This document shows, one piece after another, positions 28,099-33,947 of a stretch of DNA of 33,947 nucleotides. The translations under genes and the position numbers were made by a program. How positions within the stretch are numbered: the first letter of the stretch is position 1; each line of letters opens with the position of its first letter. This DNA comes from Streptomyces albus subsp. chlorinus (lineage in GTDB: Bacteria; Actinomycetota; Actinomycetes; Streptomycetales; Streptomycetaceae), in contig NZ_VJOK01000001.1 of the NCBI RefSeq assembly GCF_013302895.1, forward strand, positions 1,714,200-1,748,146. Reading direction: 5' to 3'. The notes under the pieces were generated by a model. The model was not told the DNA's origin, searched no databases, and was given only the letters and a program-made list of their open reading frames with translations.

Positions 28099-29763
28099 AT
28101 GCGCGTGAGCGAGCCAGCGGACTCCGGTGAGCCGCCGCCGGGGCTGCGGCTGACGACTGCCGAGTGGGGGATGTGGCAGGCGTTCCGCAACGGCACCGAG
28201 CACGACCTGCGCACGGGGGAACCCGAACTGGACGACCCCAACGGGGACCACCCCTGGGGCCCGGAGCGCACGGTGCGCGCCCGGGTGATAGCCCTGCTGC
28301 TGCTCCACGGGCCTCCGCCGCTGCTGGGCCGGGTGGCCTCCCTCCACCTGACCGGCGCCTTCGTCACCGGCTGCCTGGACCTGGCGGGCGGCGCGGTCGA
28401 GCCGTACTTCGAGCTGCGGGGCTGCCGCTTCCAGGACGAGGTGCGGATGCCGGAGGCCCGGGTGCACACGGCGCGCTTCGTCGCCTGCTACCTGCCGCGC
28501 CTGGAGGCGGCGCGGCTGACCACCGAGGGCGACCTGCACCTGCCCCGGTGCAGCATCCCCGAGGGCATCAGGCTGACGGACGCGACGATCGGCACCGATC
28601 TGCTGCTGAACGAGGCCACCGTCGGCAGCGGCCGGCGCACCCGCGCGCTCGCCGCTGACGGCCTCAGCGTCTCCCAGGAGCTCCAGGCCAGCCTGCTGGT
28701 CACCGACGGGCAGGTCAGCCTGCGCGGCGCCACCATCGGCAGCTCCCTGCACATGTTCGGCTCCGTCCTGCGCAACCCGCGCGGCCGCTTCGCGCTGTAC
28801 GCGCCGCAGATGACCGTCGAACAGGTGGCCAGCTTCGCCGACGCCGGCCGCGGCAGCGCCCCGCAGATATACGGCTCCACCCCGCCCACCGGCACCCGCT
28901 ACGGCCTCGCCGAGGAGCCGGGGCCCCTCCCGCAGGCCGCCGGCTTCCCCCGCACCGCGTGGGACCCCCACCGCACCAGGCACTTCGAGTGCGCCGGCGG
29001 CATGGTGCTGGACGACGGGCGGTTCGGCTCCTCGCTGGTGATCGAGAACGCCCGCCTGGAGATGCAGCGCGACCAGGAGCTGTCGCTGCGCCGCATCAGC
29101 ACACCCGAGCTGACCTTCACCCCGCAGCTGCCCGAGCGCGGACTCGTGGTGCTCTCGGGCGCGAGCGTCGAGAAGCTGATGGACCGCGCCTCCAGCTGGC
29201 CGCACGACCACCGGCTGTGGATGGCGGGCTTCACCTACCAGCACGCCATCCCGAAAGAGGGCCACTTCAACGTCCGCGAGCGGCTCCAGTGGATCAACGC
29301 CGCCACCGCCGAGTACGCGCCCGAGCCGTACGAGCAGCTGGCCGCGATGTACCGCAACAGCGGCGAGGACACCAACGCGCGCCTCGTGCTGCTGGCCAAA
29401 CAGCGCCGCCGCCGCGAGACGCTGCCGCTGCCCGGCAAGGTGTGGGGCGTCCTCCAGGACTGGACGGTGGCCTACGGCTACCGGCCCGGACAGGCCGCGC
29501 TGTGGATGGCGGTGCTGTGGCTGGCCGGGGCCCTGCTGTTCGAGGCGCACCGGCCGGCGGCGCTCAAGGAGGGCGAGTCGCCGCACTGGAACGCGGCCCT
29601 CTACACGCTCGACCTGCTGCTGCCCGTCATCTCCTTCGGGCAGGACACGGCGTGGAACCCGGCGGGCGGCTACCAGTGGATCGCCGCCGTCATGATCCTG
29701 GCGGGCTGGGTGCTGGCGACGACGGTGGCCGCGGGCGCCACGCGGCTGCTGCGGCGCCAGTGA
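28099..29763 (+). CDS. Membrane protein with N-terminal beta-helix-like repeat domain
   Basis: About 554 residues. The first 60 include a conserved-looking TTAEWGMWQAFRNGTEHDL. From about residue 85 to 240 short repeats of hydrophobic-x-G pattern recur (LTGAFVTGCLDLAGG, LRGCRFQDEVRMPEARV, RLTDATIGTDLLLNEATV, SLRGATIGSSLHMFGSVL), as in right-handed beta-helix or pentapeptide-like folds. The C-terminus has two membrane helices (about residues 470-488 and 530-548). Databases sometimes label this Streptomyces family membrane-associated oxidoreductase, but I see no Rossmann or cofactor motif, so the name is doubtful. The start is ATG 28099, directly after GAGGGGGG; GTG 28105 has better spacing. 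It is divergent from hisD and ends at a strong hairpin. Confidence 0.85.
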   Translation: MRVSEPADSGEPPPGLRLTTAEWGMWQAFRNGTEHDLRTGEPELDDPNGDHPWGPERTVRARVIALLLLHGPPPLLGRVASLHLTGAFVTGCLDLAGGAVEPYFELRGCRFQDEVRMPEARVHTARFVACYLPRLEAARLTTEGDLHLPRCSIPEGIRLTDATIGTDLLLNEATVGSGRRTRALAADGLSVSQELQASLLVTDGQVSLRGATIGSSLHMFGSVLRNPRGRFALYAPQMTVEQVASFADAGRGSAPQIYGSTPPTGTRYGLAEEPGPLPQAAGFPRTAWDPHRTRHFECAGGMVLDDGRFGSSLVIENARLEMQRDQELSLRRISTPELTFTPQLPERGLVVLSGASVEKLMDRASSWPHDHRLWMAGFTYQHAIPKEGHFNVRERLQWINAATAEYAPEPYEQLAAMYRNSGEDTNARLVLLAKQRRRRETLPLPGKVWGVLQDWTVAYGYRPGQAALWMAVLWLAGALLFEAHRPAALKEGESPHWNAALYTLDLLLPVISFGQDTAWNPAGGYQWIAAVMILAGWVLATTVAAGATRLLRRQ

Positions 29764-29790
29764 CGCGGGAGCCGCGCGGACGTGAGCGCC

Positions 29791-29833
29791 GGGGCGGATG
29801 TGCCGGGCGGGGATTGTCCGGCACACCCGCCCC
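29791..29833. terminator. Long-stem hairpin after the membrane protein gene
   Basis: A 16-bp arm (29791-29806) pairs with 29818-29833 with a single A/C mismatch and an 11-nt loop. It starts 27 bp after the stop at 29763 and ends 35 bp before the next start. It is one of the strongest predicted hairpins in the window, although no T-run follows. Confidence 0.7.
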
Positions 29834-29868
29834 CTCGTCAGGCGCCGGAGGCTTTAGGCTTACCGGTT

Positions 29869-30684
29869 GTGACAACCGCGCTTCCGCTCTTCCCCCTCAA
29901 CTCGGTGCTGTTCCCGGGGCTGGTGCTGCCGCTGAACATCTTCGAGCCGCGGTACCGCGCACTGATGCGTGACCTGCTGGCGCTGCCCGAGGACGCGCCC
30001 CGCCGCTTCGGCGTGGTCGCCATCCGGGACGGCCGCGAGGTCGCCCCGGCGGCCACCGGCATGCCCGACACGGCGCCGCCGCAGGGCAGCGATCCGGCGG
30101 CGGGCTTCGGCCCCGACCCGATCAAGTCGTTCTACACGGTCGGGTGCGTCGCGGACGCCTCCACGATCCGCGAGCGTGCCGTGGACCTGGGCGCGGCCGA
30201 CGCCGCGGGCGCCGCCGAGGAGGCCGCGGCGGGCCTCGGCCCCCGCTCCGACGAGACCGGGTACGAGGTGCTGGCCACCGGCACCACCCGGTTCCGGCTG
30301 CTGTCGGTGGACGCCTCGGGGCCGTATCTGACCGGCGAGATCGAGGAGTTGCCCGAGGAGGAGGGCGACGAGGCCGGCGCGCTGGCCTCCGGCGTGCTGC
30401 GGGCCTTCCGCGCCTACCAGAAGCGGCTGGCCGGCGCCCGCGAGCGGACCCTGGCCACCGGGCAGGAGCAGGACCTGCCGGACGACCCCTCCGTCGTCTC
30501 CTACCTCGTCGCGGCGGCCACGGTGCTCGACACCCCCGCCAAGCAGCGGCTGCTCCAGGCCCCCGACACCGCGACCCGGCTCGCCGACGAGCTGAAGCTG
30601 CTGCGCAGGGAGACGGCCGTCATCGGCAAGCTGCCGTCGCTGCCCGCGGCGGACCTGACCCGCAATCCGACCAGCCAGAACTGA
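29869..30684 (+). CDS. Lon N-terminal (substrate-binding) domain protein
   Basis: 271 residues, a stand-alone LON_substr_bdg protein without the ATPase or protease domains of Lon. It opens LPLFPLNSVLFPGLVLPLNIFEPRYR, the family signature, followed by FGVVAIRDG, YTVGCVADAS and a YEVLATGTTRFRLLSVDA strand set. The C-terminal helical bundle is SVVSYLVAAATVLDTPAKQRLLQAPDTATRL in part. It is probably a binding or adaptor protein, as the function of this class is unclear. An Ala/Glu-rich insert lies near residues 65-135. Start GTG 29869 (VTTALPLFPL). It is followed by ybaK after 23 bp, likely one transcript. Confidence 0.92.
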   Translation: MTTALPLFPLNSVLFPGLVLPLNIFEPRYRALMRDLLALPEDAPRRFGVVAIRDGREVAPAATGMPDTAPPQGSDPAAGFGPDPIKSFYTVGCVADASTIRERAVDLGAADAAGAAEEAAAGLGPRSDETGYEVLATGTTRFRLLSVDASGPYLTGEIEELPEEEGDEAGALASGVLRAFRAYQKRLAGARERTLATGQEQDLPDDPSVVSYLVAAATVLDTPAKQRLLQAPDTATRLADELKLLRRETAVIGKLPSLPAADLTRNPTSQN

Positions 30685-30707
30685 GCGACCGCCGGAGGGC
30701 GGAACAC

Positions 30708-31205
30708 GTGGCGAAGAAGAGCAAGCGGCAGGGGTCGGCGACCCCCGCCACCGTGGCCGCTACGGAGGCGGGCATCGCCTTCGAAACCCACGCCTACACC
30801 CACGACCCGGCAGCCGCCTCGTACGGCGAGGAGGCCGCCGAGGCGCTGGGCGTACCGCCCGAGCGGGTCTTCAAGACCCTGGTGGCCGAGGTCGACGGCG
30901 CGCTGACCGTCGCCGTCGTCCCCGTCTCCGCGTCCCTGGACCTCAAGGCGCTGGCCGCCGCCCGCGAGGGCAAGCGGGCCGTGATGGCGGACCCGGCCGC
31001 CGCCGAGCGCGCCACCGGGTACGTCCGCGGCGGCATCTCCCCCCTGGGGCAGCGCAAGCGCCTGCCGACCGTCCTCGACTCCTCGGCGGAGGAGCACGCC
31101 ACCATCTGCGTCTCCGCCGGACGCCGCGGACTGGAGATCGAGCTGGCCCCGAAGGACCTCGCCGAGCTGACGGGTGCCGTCCTGGCCCCGGTGGCCCGCG
31201 CCTGA
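30708..31205 (+). CDS. ybaK: Cys-tRNA(Pro) deacylase, YbaK/EbsC type
   Basis: 165 residues. Removes cysteine wrongly attached to tRNA(Pro). The YbaK core shows AYTHDPAAASYGEEAAEALG, the catalytic lysine in PERVFKTLVAE, a VAVVPVSASLDLKALAAA strand/helix, GYVRGGISPLGQRKRLPTVLDSS, and CVSAGRRGLEIELAPKDLA. The start is GTG 30708 with GGAGG 10 nt upstream. It probably follows the Lon-N domain gene in one transcript. The stop codon sits in the loop of a 10-bp hairpin. Confidence 0.95.
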   Translation: MAKKSKRQGSATPATVAATEAGIAFETHAYTHDPAAASYGEEAAEALGVPPERVFKTLVAEVDGALTVAVVPVSASLDLKALAAAREGKRAVMADPAAAERATGYVRGGISPLGQRKRLPTVLDSSAEEHATICVSAGRRGLEIELAPKDLAELTGAVLAPVARA

Positions 31206-31220
31206 CGGGACGCGGGCCAC
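31191..31220. terminator. Hairpin enclosing the ybaK stop codon
   Basis: GTGGCCCGCG (31191-31200) and CGCGGGCCAC (31211-31220) are perfectly complementary, with a 10-nt loop that contains the TGA of ybaK. It lies between convergent genes (31205 and 31284). A 12-bp word, CGGGACGCGGGC, repeats at 31206, 31233 and 31272 in the same gap. Confidence 0.55.
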
Positions 31221-31283
31221 CGCCCCGGACGGCGGGACGCGGGCCCAGCCCTCACGCGCCCCACCCGGCGGCGGGACGCGGGC

Positions 31284-31976
31284 TCAGCGCTGCCAGCCGC
31301 CCGGGGCGGGGGCAGCGGCGGCGGGCGGCTCGTCGCGGGGGCCGAACAGCACGGTGGCCAGCAGGTGGACGAGGGTGGCGGCGACCGGCCAGGCCAGCAG
31401 CACCCCGTAGGCGTGCAGCTCCAGGGGCGCGTCGAAGGTGGCGCCCTTCCCGGCCGCCCGCGCCGCCGCGCGGATGTCGGTGTCGGGGCCGAACCACACC
31501 CCGATGCGCCAGGCCAGGAGCGCTCCCAGGAAGGCCCCGAACGCGAGGCCGACGACGAGGCCGACGCCCCCCTTGCGGCGGGCCAGGAAGACGACGAGGC
31601 CCGACACCACGCCGAACCCCAGACCGAGCAGCGCGAAGACGCCGTCCGCGCCGATGACCTCCTCGCCCTCCGGGTGCTTGAAGAGGACCAGCTCCCCGTT
31701 GGTGTAGAGCGGGACCCGGGGGGCCAGCCACAGCCACAGGAAGCCCAGCGCCACCCCGGCCACGGCGACCGCCACCGCGCAGACGGCGACCTCCCGCAGC
31801 TCCCGCCGGGCCAGCTGCCCGCCGTCGCCGCCGCCAGTGCTCCCCGCGTACGGGGAGAGGGGCGGCGGGGCCGCGCGGCCGGTTCCGTGCCGGTCGTCGG
31901 GCCGTGCTCGCGGGGCGGAGGGGCGGGAGGGGTCAGGGTTGTGCGGGGAGGGCGTCGGTACGGTCACGGAGCCCAT
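31284..31976 (-). CDS. DUF2567-like membrane protein
   Basis: 230 residues. A Pro/Arg-rich cytoplasmic N-terminal 70 residues are followed by a helix (EVAVCAVAVAVAGVALGFLW) and the segment WLWLAPRVPLYTNGELVLFK. Three further helices follow, with the RRKGG loop and LAWRIGVWFGP, and the C-terminus is Pro/Ala-rich. The WxWLAP motif and the four-helix layout match DUF2567-type actinobacterial proteins as I know them. The function is unknown. The start is ATG 31976; GTG 31967 is an alternative. The next gene upstream on the strand is the ABC permease, 57 bp away, so a shared transcript is possible. Confidence 0.78.
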   Translation of the reverse strand: MGSVTVPTPSPHNPDPSRPSAPRARPDDRHGTGRAAPPPLSPYAGSTGGGDGGQLARRELREVAVCAVAVAVAGVALGFLWLWLAPRVPLYTNGELVLFKHPEGEEVIGADGVFALLGLGFGVVSGLVVFLARRKGGVGLVVGLAFGAFLGALLAWRIGVWFGPDTDIRAAARAAGKGATFDAPLELHAYGVLLAWPVAATLVHLLATVLFGPRDEPPAAAAPAPGGWQR

Positions 31977-32033
31977 CGTGCCAGGCCCGCGCGGTGCCGG
32001 CCGCTCCGGCCCTGGAACCACGCGCCGGGAGGG

Positions 32034-33380
32034 TCAGCGGGTGGCGGCCCACCGGTAGGCGCGGGTGGCGAGGGCGAGCGAGAGCACGCCGACCGCCGCG
32101 CACACGCCGAGATCCACCAGGACGCTCCCCCAGTCGGGGTGCGCCTCGAAAGTACGCGCGAAAGCCTCCACCCCGTACGTGGAGGGCAGCAGGTCCCGCG
32201 CCCACTGGACGACCGTCGGCAGCCCGCCCCCGGGCAGCACGCCCAGCAGCAGCGCCGCGGACATGCCCAACTGCCCGCCGAGGGTGGCCAGCTCCGGACG
32301 GGGCGCGAGCAGGCCCAGCGCCGCGCCGAGCCCGGCGAGCGCGGCCCCGGCGAGGGGGACGACCGCGACGAGCACCCACAGCCCGCCCAGCGGCAGCTGG
32401 AAGAGCAGGCTGCCGACGACGGCCGTCACCGCCACACCGGGCACGGTGAACGACGCGTAGGCCGCCGCCGCGCCCAGCACCACGGAGGCGGCGGGCACGG
32501 GCAGCGTCGCGTAGTGGTCGAGACCGCCCCCCGCCCGTAGCTGCCCGAAGTACTGGGCCAGCAGATTCAGCGCGACGAAGGCGACGACCAGCACGCTGGA
32601 TCCGGCCACGACGGCCCGCGCCTCCGCGCCGCCGTCCACCACGCCGCGCATCAGGACCATGATGCCGAGCGACTGGAAGGTCGCCACGAACAGCAGCGGG
32701 ATGCGCGCCACCCGCGCCCGGGAGAGCTGCGCCCGGTAGACCGCCCCCAGCGCGCCCCACAACCCGGCCCGCGGCGCCAGTGCCACCTGCCCACCCCCCA
32801 CGCCCACCCCTTGGCCGGGCACATCCACCACGCCCCCGTCCGGCCCCCGGCCGGACGCCCCAACGTCCCCGGGCACGCCCTCCCCGGGAAGCGCCTCGAC
32901 ATCCCCGTGCGGCCCCCGGCCGGAAGGAGCCGCCACATCCCCGGCGACGCCCTGCCCAGGATGAGCCGCCACGTCCTCGCACGTCCCCCGGCCGGGAAGC
33001 GCCTCAACATGCCCGTGCGCGCCCTGCCCGGAAGGAGCAGCCACCTCCTCGCGCGGCCCCTGACCGGGGAGAGCCTCGGCGTCCCCGTGCGCGTCGGCTT
33101 CCGCGCGGCCCCGCGCCTGCACCCGGGCCTCGTCGCCGCCGCTGTCGGCGCCGACGCCGGCAGCGGTCCGGTCGGCGGGCTCCGGGCCGTCCGTCGTGCG
33201 GTCCGCGGCGCCCGCAGGCTCTTCCGTCGGGGCCGGGGGGCGGTGCGCCGGAGCGTCCGGCGTCCCGGAACCGGAATCGGGGCCGGGCGCGGAGCCGGCC
33301 GGGGCGTCGGCTGTCCCGGGCGTGTGGGGGGCCGGGGCGTCGTCCGGGGCCGTCGGGCGGCCCTCCGCCGTGGTCCTCAC
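32034..33380 (-). CDS. ABC-2 type transporter permease with repetitive N-terminal tail
   Basis: 448 residues from GTG 33380. Residues 205-448 are an ABC-2 permease: the entry LWGALGAVYRAQLSRARVARIPLLFVATFQSLGIMVL in parts, then about six membrane helices, with QYFGQLRAGGGLDHYATLPV as the family's cytoplasmic loop. The first 200 residues are unusual: Pro/Ala/Asp/Gly-rich, with eight 12-residue repeats at about 101-195. Related Streptomyces proteins usually have only a short tail before LWGTL. The frame stays open to GTG 33530, 4 bp after the ATPase stop; that stretch is Arg-rich and looks non-coding, so GTG 33380 after GAGGGGCGG is preferred. It works with the ATPase encoded next to it. Confidence 0.82.
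   Translation of the reverse strand: MRTTAEGRPTAPDDAPAPHTPGTADAPAGSAPGPDSGSGTPDAPAHRPPAPTEEPAGAADRTTDGPEPADRTAAGVGADSGGDEARVQARGRAEADAHGDAEALPGQGPREEVAAPSGQGAHGHVEALPGRGTCEDVAAHPGQGVAGDVAAPSGRGPHGDVEALPGEGVPGDVGASGRGPDGGVVDVPGQGVGVGGGQVALAPRAGLWGALGAVYRAQLSRARVARIPLLFVATFQSLGIMVLMRGVVDGGAEARAVVAGSSVLVVAFVALNLLAQYFGQLRAGGGLDHYATLPVPAASVVLGAAAAYASFTVPGVAVTAVVGSLLFQLPLGGLWVLVAVVPLAGAALAGLGAALGLLAPRPELATLGGQLGMSAALLLGVLPGGGLPTVVQWARDLLPSTYGVEAFARTFEAHPDWGSVLVDLGVCAAVGVLSLALATRAYRWAATR
32796..33080. repeat. 36-bp repeat array encoding 12-residue repeats in the permease
   Basis: Eight in-frame units encode variants of V-x-A-L/P-P/S-G-x-G-x-x-x-D: for example VEALPGRGTCED, VAAHPGQGVAGD, VAAPSGRGPHGD, VEALPGEGVPGD. 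One unit is 11 residues. Two unit types (EALPG and AAPSG) alternate over much of the array, giving a 72-bp higher-order period. Frame conservation with many substitutions suggests expansion followed by drift. Confidence 0.88.
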
Positions 33381-33534
33381 CCGAGCCCGCCCCTCGTCCG
33401 GACGCCCCGCGCGGGGCGCGGGTGCGGCGTGTTCCTGGTGCTGGTCATCTCGTGCAACTTCCGTCCCGTCGCCCCGGCGCGGTTCCCGTCCCGCACGTTC
33501 CGCCGCCCCGCGCCGCCGTACCGCTCCCACGCCC

Positions 33535-33947
33535 TCACGCCTTCACCAGCCCCTCCGCACCGTCCTCACCCGCGGCCCGGCCGCCGAGGGCGAGGTAGAC
33601 GTCCTCCAGGCTGGGGGTGGCGAGCCGGAAGTCGTCGAGTGCGGGGAAGGCGGGGCCGCCGGTGACGAGGGCGACCGCCTCCCGGGCGCCCTCGGGGGTG
33701 AGCCGCAGCGTCCAGCGGCGGCCCGAGACGAGGGCGTCCGCGGCGAGCCCGGCGATCTCGGGGATCTCCACGGGCGCGCGGTCGCGCCACATCAGTTCCA
33801 GCCGGACGTCTTCCCCGACGGTGGCCTTGAGCCCGGCGGGCGAGTCGCAGGCGATCACCCGCCCCCGGTCCAGTACGGCGACCCGGTCGAGGACGGTCTC
33901 GGCCTCGATCACGTTGTGGGTCACCAGCAGCACCGTCGTGCCGCGCT
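33535..33947 (-). CDS. ABC transporter ATP-binding protein, N-terminus cut by window edge
   Basis: The C-terminal 137 or so codons of an ATPase; the Walker A, signature and Walker B motifs lie beyond the window. The H-loop TVLLVTHNVIEAE is visible at the first residues, followed by DRVAVLDRGRVIACDSPAGLKATVG, the usual D-loop-distal end of drug or lipid exporter ATPases. A C-terminal extension resembles the DrrA type, ending with FRLATPSLEDVYLALGG. The stop TGA is at 33535. It lies just before the permease on the same strand, so the two form an exporter. The substrate is unknown. Confidence 0.9.
   Translation of the reverse strand, partial: RGTTVLLVTHNVIEAETVLDRVAVLDRGRVIACDSPAGLKATVGEDVRLELMWRDRAPVEIPEIAGLAADALVSGRRWTLRLTPEGAREAVALVTGGPAFPALDDFRLATPSLEDVYLALGGRAAGEDGAEGLVKA

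Noticed and set aside
33381..33534. Coding continuation of the permease up to GTG 33530
   Set aside because: Arg-rich translation with no pattern and an inverted GC repeat suggests untranslated DNA; kept only as an alternative start.

Overview
The window is chromosomal DNA from a high-GC actinobacterium, almost certainly a Streptomyces or a close relative. The grounds are the very high G+C with strong G/C bias at third codon positions, many GTG starts, chains of genes overlapping by GTGA/ATGA, and a merged trp/his locus that carries trpM, priA (a combined HisA/TrpF) and lineage-typical families (DUF397, DUF5753 XRE regulators, Methyltransf_19, DUF2752, HGxxPAAW, Trp_oprn_chp).

Layout. Positions 1-2226 (-) hold the N-terminal 742 codons of an Mrp-type Na+/H+ antiporter subunit A. 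Positions 2316-4256 (-) hold lgt and a membrane-anchored DsbA-like thioredoxin. Positions 4406-11491 (-) hold the tryptophan block trpA, trpB, trpM, trpC, DUF2752, HGxxPAAW, Trp_oprn_chp, trpE and hisI, transcribed hisI to trpA. trpE is split by an apparent one-base deletion. Positions 11708-12340 (+) encode a DinB-like metal-binding protein. Positions 12431-19069 are a mixed segment: a Methyltransf_19 gene, a LysR regulator divergent from a complete sdhCAB-type succinate dehydrogenase/fumarate reductase operon, a class I methyltransferase and a DoxX-like gene. Positions 19205-21280 are a small accessory-looking island. It has four very small Cys-rich proteins overlapping by 4 nt on (-), divergent from an XRE/DUF5753 regulator followed by two tandem DUF397 genes on (+). 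A DUF6463 membrane gene follows. Positions 22043-27903 (-) are the histidine operon hisD-hisC-hisB-(54-aa membrane protein)-hisH-priA-ridA-hisF, nearly all coupled by start/stop overlaps. Positions 28099-31205 (+) hold a membrane protein with a beta-helix-like domain, a Lon-N domain protein and YbaK. Positions 31284 to the end (-) hold a DUF2567-like membrane protein, an ABC-2 permease with a repetitive N-terminal tail, and the 3' end of its ATPase gene.

How the genes work together. TrpE starts the tryptophan pathway from chorismate; TrpC makes indole-glycerol phosphate and TrpBA finishes tryptophan. No trpF is seen. PriA (23205-23930) is expected to supply that step as well as the HisA step, which ties the two operons together. 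HisI and HisD/C/B/H/A/F cover most of histidine synthesis; hisG and hisE are not in the window.

Most notable signals: the trpE frameshift; the four-gene Cys-rich mini-operon facing XRE-DUF397-DUF397; a perfect 7-bp-arm palindrome in front of hisD; and several independent short tandem repeats. The repeats lie in the trpA 5' end, upstream of hisI, downstream of the Trp_oprn_chp gene, and in the permease N-terminus. No RNA genes, insertion sequences, attachment sites or CRISPR arrays were seen.
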